The position numbers and the translations under genes are program-made. Below the pieces are notes generated by a model. That model worked only from the letters and a program-made list of their open reading frames with translations. It was not told the origin of the DNA and did not search any database. From Saccopteryx bilineata (taxonomy: Eukaryota; Chordata; Mammalia; Chiroptera; Emballonuridae), in the NCBI RefSeq assembly GCF_036850765.1, contig NC_089490.1:101172074-101236073 (forward strand): DNA of 64,000 bases, read 5' to 3'. Shown here in pieces: positions 1-11,884 of this stretch; position 1 is the stretch's first letter, and each line of letters opens with the position of its first letter.

Positions 1-1920
1 GATAATGTGTCATATTTATGTTCATATTGTATATCTTTCACAAGACTTTAAGCACAGACATGATGGAAGCCATATCTTTATCACCCCTTTGTCCCAATAG
101 CACCTAGTAGAATAACTTGCACAAAGCTATATTTTTCTTATTGCTTTATTCAAACAAATATTTTTGAATGAATAAATAAATGATGATAAGAATCAGATAT
201 ATAACATTAGCTTCATTAGAAAAGCTTTCTAAACAACCGTCCTAAGCAGTGCTTACTTTTCTAAATAGCTGAATAGAGACTCATCGCTGGGGGTGTATTT
301 CTTGGACAATACAAAGCTGGCCACTAAATTCCTTTGATTTTTTCCAAGACAAAAGCTGTAGTCTGAAATTGAGGGAGGTTCCTTAGGGCAAGGGAATCTC
401 CCCCTCTAACTTTCTATCACTTAGGTATAGTGAATGCTTCTTGATTTGAATAGATATGAAAAAAATGTAGAATATGAGCTTCTGAGTTGAAAGAAACCTT
501 AGATTTTTTTTGGTTCCCAATGCCCTGCTCTTGGAGCAAATTACTTTATCATTTTTCAGGGTGGTATGTTGTCTTACTAAAGCTCCAACCACCCCTTGAA
601 CTTGAAACCTATTATTTGTTTTCACAGCTTTCTTGTTCCAGGAGACTTTAGCTTTCATCTGGACAATGATCAAAGAGAACTAGCATTCACAGCTCAAAAT
701 GAAAGATTCTAAATAGCAGGTTAATTAACAAAAGTTTTTTTGTTTGTTTTACCTTATATGTATTTAAAAAATCAAGGTGATTTTTATAAAAGTATTAATT
801 TTCAAAATAATTTTATATGGTTGAAAATTGGAGAGCTCAACAAATTTAATTTTTCTAGTGAGGAAAAGAGACTCAAGAGAAAGCTTTAGTTATTAATTAC
901 ATGAAGTATTTGAAAAGAATAAATAATTAGAATAGCTGCATCCCGAACAGAAGGATTTAGAGACAACGATGACATAAACTTCATTTACTGCTGTTGTTAC
1001 AGGTGACCTAGATTTTGTTGGACGCATAAAAGAAACCATTATAAATGATACCCAACAATTGGATTGGGACTAACGCAAGGTTTGTGAAAGTTTTAAAAAT
1101 TCTCTGTGAAAATAAAAGGAATAATGTAAAATAAGGATCCAGTGGTCAGGTAAATTTTGGAAATACGAGGATAAAAGAACTTAAACAGGTTTCTTTAAAC
1201 TAGGTTTTCTAAAAACCTTTGAAATACTGATTTGCTTCATCAACCTGTGAGAGGGGGCATTATAGCATTGATGTTTCCTGACCGTATAAGGCTACGGGTT
1301 ACTCTACACATTTTTATCAGAATACCTTGAAAAACTAATGATCTATGCAGCACACTTTGGGAAGTTTATCCCTAATATTACCCAAAGAAAGTTAATGGCA
1401 ACATTTGGTGGGAAATCAACTGTGTCAAGTTAAGTGCTCATAAACATAGTTTATTTGTAATATATCAAATCTAAAAGGCATAGCTCCAAAATAAAATGGA
1501 CCTTGCCATCTTAAATGGGGGTGATTTTTAAAGAACAGTGAATAGTTCTAGATCATGTGGGTATAAATTCAGCTGTTGATCAGAGTGTGATCATTCATTA
1601 AACTGTACTCTGTTTTCACATTCTTTAAGGTAAACACTGTATTCAATATCATGATAAATAAAAGACAGTAAGACAATATATCTTCACATTTAGATTGTAA
1701 AGCAGTTAAAAGTATGTAAAGAATCTATCAATACTTTATTAAACCATCGAAGTTTAAAGAAATAGAGGATCAATATGGGAGAGAGGAGAATGTTTCGCAG
1801 AGGACATGAGTCTTGAGTTTGGCTAGGAGACTAGAGAAGATTTACAATATAGCTCTATTTGGACTCAAGCATAGACTATGTCCAGAATAAAAATGAGAGT
1901 CAGTGCCCCAATTTCATGGT
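1..1920. other. AT-rich non-coding stretch, nothing recognised
   Basis: No reading frame here has coding character, and no splice-bounded open stretch stood out on either strand. The 96-codon minus frame at 383-673 has ordinary AT-rich intergenic composition with no recognisable domain. The stretch is probably intronic or intergenic and old repeats beyond visual recognition are likely. Confidence 0.5.
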
Positions 1921-1924
1921 AGAA

Positions 1925-2395
1925 AAGTTTCCTAGATCTGGAGTTAGAGATCTAGATTCCAATCCCAGTTCTGAAAGTCACTTTTACTTGACATGCTTTG
2001 GCTTTCTTATGTCCAGATTATGAGAATAATGGCTATTCTATCTACTTTAAAGTATTGTTAGAAGAAACACCTGTATATCACATAGCAATGGTGTTAAGAT
2101 TCAGGGTTCCAAGCTATTCATCTCTCTAATTCCATAAAGACCCAGTGCAAAGTACTGCAATGCAATGTGCCTTGATAATCATTTGTTTCATGAAAGAATG
2201 ACTGGAAGAATGGAGTTAGACCAACTTGAAGGTCTTCGGCCAGTTACTAGCTGAGTGATCTTAATCAACCTACGGAGTCATCCTGAATCTTAAGTTCTTT
2301 TCTTTAAAATGAGAGTTAAAAAATTATGCTTATGTCACAGGATTGTTCTGTGGTTAAATAAAATAACTAATGAAAAGTGCTTAGCAGGGTAGTGG
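1925..2395 (+). repeat. MIR SINE fragments (two, tandem)
   Basis: Two stretches (about 1925-2090 and 2215-2395) follow the MIR pattern: 'not-shown-here' description of a patient record-like core (tagattccaatcccagtt; then loss of a tail such as gagtgatcttaatcaacct) followed by an AT-rich tail. MIRs are ancient inactive tRNA-derived SINEs of all mammals. Boundaries are approximate because the copies are diverged and have no visible target duplication. Confidence 0.55.
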
Positions 2396-2978
2396 GTACA
2401 TACTCTATAATACATACACATTTTATAAATTGGACAACTGATGAGTACTCAGCAAACATAAAGTACAATAATTGTGTTTGTAATAAAACAACATCAAATG
2501 GAAGAATTGCAATAGAGTGTCCAACATATAGTTGTGACTTGATGTTTTTGGCTCAGAATGTATGAATGACACATAATGCATCCAATAGCATCACTAAGAC
2601 TGTGGGTTTAGAAAGTATCAGGTCATTGACTGATAATCAATTCTTATAAGAGCCATAGATTATTATGCCATTGAAAAATATTGTGAAATAAAATCAGAGT
2701 TCAAAAATAGTATACATAAGGTTTTCCAGTGTATGTTAAATCTCAAAGAAACGAATATAATGAACTGAAACTTTCACAAGGATGGTATAGCTCAGTGGTG
2801 ATAATGTTAATCGTTTTATACATTTGTAAATTGGTTTGACTTCTAGTGGGAGCCAAAGGGAATGTTATGTAACATAAGATGATAACAACAGATGTCAGAT
2901 GATTGAGGTGGTACTCAGTGATTCTGAGGAACACTCACTGATTTTGATAGAAATTTTATTGTTAGAAATGCTAAATTG

Positions 2979-3178
2979 GGGGGAGGGGGAGGGGCACAAA
3001 AAGAACTGGATAGAGGGTGACAGGACAATCTGACTTTGGGTGATGAGTATGCAACATAATTGAACTTTAAGATAACCTGGACATATTATCTTTGAATATA
3101 TGTATCTTGATTTACTGATGTCACCCCATTAAAAATAAATACAATAGAAATTAAAAAAAAAGAAAAAAGAAAAAAAAA
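2979..3178 (+). mobile_element. 5'-truncated LINE-1 3' end with target-site duplication
   Basis: About 200 bp matching the 3' UTR of the full-length LINE-1 at 26782-32449: a G-rich run, then text such as aggacaatctgactttggg, then an A-rich tail. It is bounded by a perfect 15-bp duplication (AGAAATGCTAAATTG at 2964-2978 and 3179-3193). This is a short LINE-1 insertion that kept only the 3' UTR. The perfect duplication implies fairly recent insertion. Confidence 0.9.
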
Positions 3179-3194
3179 AGAAATGCTAAATTGA

Positions 3195-4790
3195 TTTGAA
3201 GTGTTTTTTTTCTATTATTTTTCTACTATTTTTGAAGTATTTTGAGGGAATCTCAATAAATTAATAATATATATAGATTGTCTCGTGAAAGTATTTGTTT
3301 CTTTAGGCTATTAAACTGTTGACAGCACATTAATTCAACTATTTATGACTTATTCTGTTGAACAAATGTTTATTACCTAAAAGATAAATTCAGTCCTATT
3401 CAATACATTATTAAAGTTAAATTATCTGTTCCTAAAAACCAGAGTTGGGTGCATCATTATTTCTTTCTTTAGCGTTTTATAAATACAAATGGGCCTATTT
3501 CCAGTAACAAAAGATGAACCACTTCACAAGGCATGCTAGAAAGGAGTGCTCATGATATCAGATTTTAAATAATTGAAAAATGTATTTAAATATATTTTAT
3601 CCAAAGTAAAGTGTGACATAAACCATCTGTGTATAATATAAAATTGCATTTGCTTAAATTCTGTGGCTACAGATTATAGTGACTATCATGTAAAAAGAAT
3701 CATCAAATTATTCTAATAATATTTTTAAAATCATTAAAAAGTTTTCTGTTCTTTTTAAAAAAATAGAATTTGGGTATAATGTTTTGAAAGTTTTTATATG
3801 CTATTTTACATAATAAATGTGTATAGTACTACTCCACAGTCTTCTAGTATTGAAAGCTAAAAATTTTGGAATTAACCCCTTATTCTTTCCTATTTTCATC
3901 TCCTAGAAAATGTGTCATCAAATTCTGATATATCTTCCTAGTTCTTCAGATTTGACTTTTTCTTTGATTCTCACTTTTATGATACACCTGGAATAAATGA
4001 TGAATATCTTTAATACGATTAATTCTGGAACAATAGTTATAGATACTCAATACATGGTAGATGAATGAATTACTCATTCAACTTTCTTTCTGGTCTCTGG
4101 AGAACTAGTGTAAGAAGACAGACTTCCCATTTATTATTTATTTCAGGCTTTATATGTGATAGAATAATAAAAAATGAACTTAATTTGAATATATTTATTC
4201 ATGGGATTATTTCCTATTTATGACCATTTGAAAGTTGTTACTTTAGAAATTGATGTCTACATTGCATAAACATATGCATGCATTTGTCTAACATAAAGCA
4301 AGTCTTCAATAAGTATTAATTTAATAAAGGAATAAGTAAACATTATGGTCAACATAAATGAGTCCAGGCTGTTTCCTGATGGCTTCAAGGGGCTCATCAT
4401 CAGTGTTCCAGGTGCTAGGCTTTCAGTAGTGAAGACAGACATCACCCTTTTCTTCACACAGCTTACCATTATGCTGCTGCCTTTAATTTAAACAGGAATT
4501 TAATTATTTTTAAAATAGATTTTCATACTTTGAGAGAAATCAAGTTCTAAATAACAGATTACTGAACTCATAAAAGAAGCTTTTAAAACATTGCCATGTG
4601 ACTTCATCAACAAATAAATGTCAAGGAACAAGTTAAAAAGAAATGGAGTGTGAATTTACATATTAAAAGAGCCATAAGAGACCTATCAACCAAGCATGAT
4701 GTATTTTATAACAACCTGATTCAAACAAACCAAAGGTTAAAAAATAAATTGAGACAATTAGAGATATTTAATAACCAAGTAGATCTCGAG
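3195..4790. other. AT-rich non-coding stretch
   Basis: No plausible gene. About 4000-4480 may hold diverged L2/CR1 or MIR pieces (a phrase like tcattcaactttctttc and a lost catgcatttgtctaac tail), but not clearly enough to assign. The 70-codon minus frame at 4257-4469 falls inside this repeat-like sequence and is not supported as a gene. Confidence 0.45.
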
Positions 4791-4794
4791 TGAC

Positions 4795-5092
4795 AGCAAG
4801 AAATTACTGTTTGATTTTTCTTTAGTTGTGGTCATGGTATATTGGTTATATTCTTAAGTCTGAATCTCTTGGAGTTTTACACAAAATATTAACAGATGAT
4901 ATGATGGCTGAGATATTTTTCAAAATGATCCTGGGTGTGTATAGGGAATGAACATTTGGTATAGAGTAAAACAAGACTGGCCATGTATCAATAGGTTTGA
5001 AAGCTAGGTGATGGTATATGAGTGTTTACAATACCATTTTATTTATTTTTGTATATGTTTAAAATTTTCCATAATAAAAATGTTTTTGTTAA
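4795..5092 (+). repeat. Old LINE-1 (L1M-type) 3' UTR fragment
   Basis: The segment ends in ttttccataataaaa after text resembling the mammalian L1M 3' end (acaagactggccatg, then a ggtgatggtatatgag phrase). Identification is from memory of the family. No target duplication is visible, as expected for an ancient copy. Confidence 0.55.
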
Positions 5093-5447
5093 GTCATGTT
5101 GGTAAAACTGTAGGAGAGACACTAAACTTGCTTTATTTTTAATCTTTCAAGAAAAAAGTAAAACAAAATAAAATGCTGTCATACATTGTTCCCTAAATGC
5201 TTTTTAAAAAATGCTATTACTGAATTTCTTGGCTAAGTCAACATATTAAATGGTAGAATCATGATCTTGCCAATATTTTAAAATTTTACTGATTTTATTG
5301 GCTATCTGTTCTTCATAGATAGATATATTAATAGTATTTAGCTTGACAAGTTATAGAACTCCAATAACATAATAAAAATGTTAGTCCCCTTGTATAGATA
5401 AATCTCTTCTGAGTATGTACCTTATTGGTGATTTTAAAAATGAACTT

Positions 5448-5874
5448 TTTCTTTTTTGGTGACACAGAGGAGAGAAAGAGAGAGACACAAAGAGGGACAG
5501 ATAGGGACAGACCGACAGGAAGGGCAAGAGATGAGAAGCATCAATTCTTTATTATGGCTTCTTAGTTGTTCATTGATTGCTTTCTCATAAAGCCTTGATG
5601 GGGCACGGGGTGGGGGTGGCTCCAGCAGAGCAGAATGACCCCTTGTTCAAGCCAGAGACCTCAGGCTCAAGTCAGCAGCCTTGGGTTTCAAGCCAGCAAC
5701 CTTTTGGCTCAAGCCAGCTACCATTGGGTCATGTCTATGATCATATGCTCAAGCCAGAAATCCCCATACTCAAGCTGGATGAGCCCACACTCAAGTCAGT
5801 GACCTTGGGTTTCGAATCTGCATCCTCTGCATCCCAGGCCAACCCTCTCTCCACTGCACCACCATCTGACTGAA
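5448..5874 (-). mobile_element. Long tRNA-derived SINE, GTGGCGCAGTGGATA family
   Basis: Read on the minus strand it has a tRNA-like head, repeated blocks built on 'tggcttgag', the phrase gagaaagcaatcaatgaaca, a CT-rich segment ending in ctgtccc-type repeats, then an A-rich tail. The flanks AAAATGAACTT and AACATGAACTT are a degraded target duplication. The 98-codon plus-strand frame at 5577-5873 is an artefact of the SINE's internal repeats. The copy is diverged, so fairly old. Confidence 0.85.
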
Positions 5875-5876
5875 CA

Positions 5877-6500
5877 TGAACTTCTAATAACTAAGTATCA
5901 TAGTGTCAAATGTTGACTTAGGCAAAAATGCTGCTTTTAACTGGTTCAAGCAAAACAGTTCCCAAAGCATAGCAGCAGCAGCACAATCTGTTAAATTTGC
6001 AATGAGGAGAAATTGGCAAGGCTCATAAAAGTTACTTAAGAGAGAACTTCACAAGGAGATGAAGCACAAATGGAAATGCCACAGAAAGCAGAATGTAGGG
6101 CAAATTCCTGAGGAGATCACAGAGAAATAGCAGAAGCTTGTAGGAGTTGGGTCAAAAAAGCTCAGTGAGAAACAGGATGCCACATCTAAGAGACATAAAA
6201 GGAAACAGAAAAAAAAAAGAATTCTTTTCCTATTTCAGGAACAAAAGAAAGCTAAATGACACATTTTTCTCCTTCCATCGAGAAAGGGGAAGTGAATGGC
6301 TCATGATAGTAAAAATGCATATGGAACTGGTAATTTTTAAAAATCCTTCTTAAAATAAAGATAAACCAGAAGCAGAATTACTAGTGCACTGTTGATTGAG
6401 AGGTACCAATTTAAGGCACAAAAAAGGAAGTATGTATTTTAAAGTTATTCTAACACAATTTACTAATATGATCTTGTAGCTTATGTTCAAAGTTATCTAA
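5877..6500. other. Non-coding stretch, nothing recognised
   Basis: No coding evidence and no clear repeat identity. Small frames around 6147-6353 have no recognisable domain and no splice-site framing. Confidence 0.4.
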
Positions 6501-7045
6501 AGAATTGACATATGATGGAATATTATGTGGCCAATAAAAGTCATATTTTCAAAGATAATGACAAGAGGATTTTTTTTTCATTGAATTCATTGGGTGACAT
6601 TGGTTCACAAAAACATGCAGGATTCAAGTGTACAACTGCATGGTGCACCCACCGTCCCAAGCAAAGTCCCTTTCAGTCTCCATCTCCCCCATTTGCCCAC
6701 CGCCACCTCCCCCACCCCCTTTCCCTCTGGCTGTCACCACACAGTTGTCTGTGTTTATGTTTTATATATTTGCTTAATCTCTTTGTCTTCTCTCATCCAG
6801 CTGCCCAACCCCCGCCACTCTGACAGCTGTCAGTCTATTCCATGTAAGGAGGAATTTTTAATAATGTTATATTAAGTGATAAATACAGAATCATATTATT
6901 ATCTGGAAGGAAAAGAGTAAACCATCAGCAATAGTTAATACTAGAGAGGTTACTGGTGATTTTTTTCCCGTCATCTATTTATATATTTGTCGGATATTCT
7001 ACAATGAGAATTACTTTTATAATCAGATATAACAATAAAAATACT
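6500..7045 (+). repeat. Old LINE-1 3' end interrupted by an antisense LINE-1 3' fragment
   Basis: Segments at about 6500-6558 (gatggaatattatgtggcc) and 6860-7045 (ending near acttttataatcaga) read as a plus-strand L1M 3' end. Between them, about 6560-6855 is an antisense LINE-1 3' piece of the kind that begins tcattgaattcattgggtga. This is one LINE nested in another. Two overlapping plus-strand frames of 93 and 103 codons in this interval are incidental. Confidence 0.6.
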
Positions 7046-7074
7046 ACGTAAAGCACCAACTTCTCAATTTTCTA

Positions 7075-7340
7075 CAGTCAACTCCTACTAGCCCATTTAA
7101 ATAACTCTTTTTAACGTTACCAACAAATCAAATGGACGCTTTGTCCTTTGAGTCTTTGGTTCTCTGCAACCTTTGACACCGATGACCACCCCCTGCTAAA
7201 ATACTATGTTCCTGTCACTTGACTGTTTTAATTTAATCATACATCAGCTGTCACCTGGAAGACTGCACTGGCTGTCTGTCTTTACTAAAAGCCATTCAAT
7301 GCATTGCTTTGTACTGAATGAACCACATCACTCCATTGCT
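7075..7340 (+). repeat. L2 LINE fragment (probable)
   Basis: Text such as ggaagactgcactggctgtc resembles the L2 body. Diverged, with soft ends. The rest to 7940 has no recognisable content. Confidence 0.4.
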
Positions 7341-7947
7341 TTCATCTTTGAAAGTCTTCTCACAGCACATAAAGTGAGTTACTTAGGACTCTTTCAGTTG
7401 CGAGTACCCCACTAAAAATCAAAGGAAAGTTTCAGGTCCAGGGATTTAAATCAGTTCTTAGATTTCTATTCTTTGCTTCTCTTTTTCCTTAGGAAGTTGC
7501 ATCTCTTATAAATTTCCTCTCAGCAACTGGGATTTGAGAGCAGACCCACAGAAAGTTTGAGGTTTATATCATCCCAGCAAAGTTTCTGGTTAAATAATAA
7601 GTCTACACCTTTAACTATTAACAAAGGCTAAGAGGTCAGGCCTGAGTCACAGATCCAATCCTGTGGACAGGGGAGTAATACACTATTATGATTAGCAGCC
7701 TGACCAAAAGTATAGCATGTCAAATGACCAAGGGGAAGTTCTTCAAAGGAAATTAGGTACATTGTTAATAAGAGAAAGGGGTGTGGAATATTGGGCAGAT
7801 GGAAAAACAAATATCCCTTATACACAATAATATCTACCCTTGGACTTTCTTGGATTGGCCTCTTCAGACTTCTGTAGCCTAGTCCTTTCCCAAGAATCCT
7901 AAAATCTAAACATACTGAACACTTGGCTATTTTCTGAATAGACTATG

Positions 7948-8495
7948 TGTTGGGCAGATAAGTTTGCAAAATTTGTGTTATTTGATTTTGCTCACTGTTA
8001 TTGTTAAAAATGGTGCTGCCCATGTGAATGATGCTGCCCAGGTGAAACAGCTAATTACCTTCCTGCTTGGGAAGGAGCTTTGTTATGCTAATGTGTGCTG
8101 GAGGAGGGTTTTTGTGCTAAAAGGTTTTAAGAGAAGAAGGAGGAGGAAGAGGTCATGTTGTTGAAGAGAAAGCAGCCAAGATGGTGGGGTGCTGAAGGAG
8201 AAGCCAGTTTGTGCAGAGAGAAGGAGATGGGGAACAGAGGTGAGGGGCTTTGTGAGCTCCACTGAACTGGTGGGGGCCCTTGATTCTGGGAAAACTCCGA
8301 TGTGTCAGTAGCTTTGTGAGTGCTGAATGAGTCGGTTTTGGAGCCCAGTGTGTTTTTTACTCACCAGCTGGGTGCAAGGCTAGAATAAACGGATAGCCCA
8401 CCATTTCTTGGCTCCGTTGTTTCTCTACCATCTGTCTGAATCTAATGGAAACCTGCATATGCCTGGTTGTGATGGCCATGACTACTGGCCATACA
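7948..8495 (+). repeat. 5' LTR of the ERV-like element
   Basis: Starts TGTTGGGCAG and ends ctggccataca. It closely resembles the downstream LTR at 9533-10092, apart from small indels in a purine run near 8140. An AATAAA polyadenylation signal lies at about 8383-8388, followed by the conserved tail ggctccgttgtttctctacc shared with the two solo LTRs. The motif CAAGATGG near 8178 resembles a YY1 core site. Confidence 0.88.
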
Positions 8496-8520
8496 TTTGG
8501 CGTAGTTTGTGGCAGGATTC
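8496..8520 (+). promoter_or_regulatory. Primer binding site, tRNA-Ser type
   Basis: Right after the 5' LTR the sequence reads TTTGGCGTAGT, then TGTGGCAGGATTCG. The complement of a mammalian serine tRNA 3' end including CCA would read TGGCGTAGT followed by CGGCAGGATTCG. The match is good apart from a short insertion or substitution in the middle. It is the evidence for serine tRNA priming of reverse transcription. Confidence 0.65.
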
Positions 8521-9532
8521 GGATCAGATAGATATGGAGCCGCCACCACCCATGAGCGGTGGGATAAAAGACTGGCTGTTGTTATGGTTCCCCATGGCTG
8601 TCCTTTTGGGGACCATGGGCTGGCTGATTTTCCTCAGCTCTGCATGAGGAAACTGAGAGCTCTGTGGAAGAGGCTGCCAAGGCCTGCAAACCGAGGAGTG
8701 GAAGGAGTTGGAATGGCCACAGGAGAAAGAGATGCAGATCCTGGAACTGGAGCAAGCACTGGAGAAGAAGGCTGACTAGGTTCATGAGTTGCACCTGGAA
8801 ATGGAGCAGTCTCTGGAGAAGGAATTATGGGTTCATGAATTGCAGTTTACTGAAAGTTGCCGAGAGCAGGAAGCTGCAGGCACCTAAGAGGAGCCGTGCC
8901 TGCAGAGTGGATCTCAGTTGGCAGAAGCAGGCATTTCCAGCTTCTCTTCTGAGGATGAGAATAATTGGGCTGAAACTGACATACACAGACTTTTGAAGGT
9001 AAAAGCCCAGCAGCAAGGAGTTCTTACTATGCTCCTGGTAGGTCTGCAATTTTGGGACAAAGGGGTGGATGGCAGCATGCTCTCTGGAGCAGGGGTAGAA
9101 ATGCTGGCTGCCATTGCCACATGCTCCTCCTTGGGACAGCCTCTTAAGACCTACCAGGATGGCAGGGATGAGGAGGGAGGCCTGAGGCCCCATGTGCAAG
9201 GACTGACTCTTGGACTGTGACCAGAGGGGGCACCAGCTCCCATGTTGAATAGACATGCAGCCCTTTGGATAATGTGAGAAAGCCTGATAGGGGTGGGGGT
9301 GGGGGCTCTGCTGGAGGCCCTCCTGCACCAGGAAGTTCTTCATCCAGTTGGAGAGAAGCTCTGAGGACATTTTGTGCTTTGGGCAAAGTGCTCAGAGAGA
9401 CACAGTGAAGGGCACCTTTGTAATTGTTTAAATTGTATGACTTGTGCTGTTGCTGTAATTTGTCTGATGTGCCTAATTCCCTGCATGGGAATGCCTGTGA
9501 TGTGGATTACAAAGTGAGCAAAATGGGTGGAA
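8521..9532 (+). pseudogene. Degenerate ERV interior (gag-like remnant, no pol or env)
   Basis: About 1 kb with several short overlapping frames on both strands and no long one. Around 8700-8880 the plus strand has repeated Leu/Glu/Gln-rich codon patterns (ctggaactggag, ctggagaagaag) that would make a coiled-coil, as in some gag-derived interiors. Stops interrupt all frames. No reverse transcriptase, integrase or envelope signature was seen. The highest-quality frames are incidental GC-rich openings. Confidence 0.6.
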
Positions 9533-10092
9533 TCTTGGGCAAATAAGTTTGCAAAATTTGTGTTATTTGATTTTGCTCACTGTTATTGTTAAAAATGGTG
9601 CTGCCCATGTGAATGATGCTGCCCAGGTGAAACAGCTAATTACCTTCCTGCTTGGGAAGGGGCTTTGTTATGCTAATGTGTGCTGAAGGAGGGTTTTTGT
9701 GCTAAAAAGTTTTAAGAGAAGAGAAGGAGGAGGAGGAAGAAGCCATGTTTTTGAAGAGAAGGCAGCCAAGATGGTGGGGTGCTGAAGGAGAAGCCAGATA
9801 GTGCAGAGAGAAGGAGATGGGGAACAGAGGTGAGGGGCTTTGTGAGCTTTGCTGAACTGGTGGGGCTCTTTGATTCTGGGAAAACTCGGATGTGTCAGTA
9901 GCTTTGTGAGTGCTGAATGGGTGGGTTTGGAGCCCTCTGTGTGTTTGTGTTTACTTGCTGACTGGTTGCGAGGCTAGAATAAAGGGATAGCCCACCATTT
10001 CTTGGCTCCATTGTTTCTCTACCATCTGTCTAAATCTAATGAGAACCTGCACCTGAATGGCAGCTGTGATGGCTGTGGCTACTGGCCACACA
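9533..10092 (+). repeat. 3' LTR of the ERV-like element
   Basis: Pairs with 7948-8495. Differences include TC for TG at its start, an extra gag triplet run near 9722-9740 and scattered substitutions. An AATAAA-type signal occurs at about 9978. It ends ggccacaca directly before the CTATG duplication. The differences between the two LTRs mean the insertion is not recent. Confidence 0.88.
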
Positions 10093-10097
10093 CTATG

Positions 10098-10600
10098 GTA
10101 GGCAGAACAGTAGATCCCAAAGATGTCCATGCCCTAAAATTCTCAGAACCTGTGAATGTTATAAGACAAAAAGCACATTGAAGATATGATTAAAGTTCAG
10201 GAACTTGAGATGGGAAATTATTCTGAATTATCCAGGTTGGCCCAGTCTAATCATACAAGCCCCGAAGAGTAACAAACCTTTCCCGGATTCAGAGAACCAG
10301 ACAGAGGGCAGTGTGATAAGGGCTGGGCCCTACACCACTGAAGATGGGCAAAGAGGGCACAAACCAGACGATGTAGGTGGTCTCTAGGAGCAGGAAAAGG
10401 CAAGGGAATGGACTTTCTCCTAGAGCCTCCTGCTGTCCTGAGATTTTAATGTTAGCCCTATGGAAACTGTGTAAGGCTTCAAACCTATCACAGAATTGAA
10501 AGACAGCAGATATGTAGTGGTTACACCACCACACTTGTGGTTGATGCCACAGTAATGAAGAGCAATTCACAGACCATGCTATGTCATAATTTGTAGGGGA
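10098..10600 (+). repeat. MLT1-like LTR (ERVL-MaLR)
   Basis: Begins ggtaggcagaacagtagatc and continues with gaacctgtgaatgttat and tcctagagcctcctgctgtc, the order of an ancient MLT1 LTR as remembered. Diverged, with no duplication visible. The adjacent ERV-like element inserted at its 5' edge. Confidence 0.6.
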
Positions 10601-11080
10601 GAAAAAATTTTCCTTGACTCTCTTGGAGCCCATGACTAGATCTCAAAATTAAACTGATAAAGACATATTAACAGGAGAAAAGCATACATACACACTTATT
10701 TAATATGATGCAGAAGCCATCACAAGGAAGTGAAGACTCAAAGAAACCAAAGAAACATTAGACTTGTCTATTATATGCACAGTTGTGGAGAGAATAGGAC
10801 AGGTTAATGAGTATGGGGTAATTGCAGTAAACTGGGAGAAACTTTACAAGGCCTGTTTATTCAGATTCTTCTGAGAGTCCTTCTTCTGTTGTAAATAAAG
10901 ATACTCTTTTCTTCCCGTTATGGAGGGTGCCTCTCACATAATGGTTTTATGACCTGCTTTAAAGAAGAAGGTTGAGTGGGAAGGAGGTCAGAGTGACCTT
11001 CCTATTTCTGCCATCAAACTTCTTCAGCTTTACATATTCAATATGCCAGGGTGTTATATTTTAGGGTAGCATGTCCTGAA
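10600..11080. other. Non-coding stretch, nothing recognised
   Basis: No gene or clearly identifiable repeat. Confidence 0.4.
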
Positions 11081-11089
11081 CCTCATCAT

Positions 11090-11440
11090 TTTCTTGTTTT
11101 TTCACATTTTTGTCTTTTCATGTAAAATGCCTTCTTTACGGACCCACCCCACTCAATTCCAGTCCACTTGTTGAACTATTATTGTTCAAATATTACTCAG
11201 GTGTTAGGTCCTCTTTGAAGCCTTCCTTAGTATCAATCCTTAGGACTTCTGTTCTAATGCCACAAGGCACTCTGTGTATACTTCTTGTATTTAACATACA
11301 GTATTGAAGCTGTCTCAGAACAGGTATTTCTCTTTCATGGTATTGTAAATGTCTTTTAGGCTAGAGACTATATCCTATTCCCCAATGTATATCACAATCA
11401 AGCAATGTAGGGCTCATCGTAAATTTAAATGACTGTTGGT
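11090..11440 (+). repeat. L2 LINE 3' region
   Basis: Follows the L2 3' pattern: tctttgaagccttcctta, then a ggcactctgtgtatac phrase, then ggctagagactatatcct, then a gttggtgaatgcat-type end. Ancient and inactive. The 65-codon plus frame inside is a chance opening in the L2 body. Confidence 0.65.
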
Positions 11441-11880
11441 GAATGCATAAAAAGTCAATGCATTGATCACTTTGAAATTTACACAGGAATGAGAAAGAGT
11501 TGGAAACTGGAGAATATCCATATTGTAAAAGATAAAATGAAGAAAACAATATAAATCTCACTTTTATTGCCATAAGGATGCTGGAAATCAATCAATGTTT
11601 GGTCAATTTTCAAATATCTTGAGGATAGCAGGTATCTTGAAGATAGCAGGTACATTTTTATTACAAGAAAAATCTTGTCTTAATTATTTAATCTAATCTT
11701 TCCCTATGTCATGACTTTTGGGGCAGAAATGGGTATAATGAATCTTTCTTGATGTCACAAGGCTTTGGATTGAATCTTGTACATCAGTGAATTGGAATAT
11801 GTGGTCCTTTCTGTAATGACATTAATAATATCTAATGCTACCACATAGAATGTGGTCAATACATTTGTGCTGAGCCAGCC
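11440..11880. other. Non-coding stretch
   Basis: Nothing recognised. Contains a small local duplication of 'gatagcaggta' near 11625-11652. Confidence 0.4.
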
Positions 11881-11884
11881 TGCG

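Larger units (their letters stand above)
7943..10097 (+). mobile_element. Complete short LTR retrotransposon / endogenous retrovirus-like element
   Basis: Two matching LTRs (7948-8495 and 9533-10092) in the same orientation flank about 1.04 kb. The element is bounded by an exact 5-bp target duplication CTATG (7943-7947 and 10093-10097). Each LTR begins near TG and ends in CA. A 5-bp duplication together with a serine-type primer site fits the ERVL/MaLR (class III) group or a serine-primed ERV; the exact family is not established. There is no room for pol or env, so this is a non-autonomous or internally deleted element. It lies at the 5' edge of an older MLT1-like LTR. The reading frames inside, on both strands, are broken remnants. 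Confidence 0.88.

Noticed and set aside
6512..6875. Two overlapping plus-strand frames of 93 and 103 codons
   Set aside because: They lie in an antisense LINE-1 3' fragment nested in an older LINE-1.
8825..9370. A 181-codon minus-strand ORF in the ERV interior
   Set aside because: It overlaps several other frames on both strands in a GC-rich degenerate retroviral interior, and shows no domain or conserved start.
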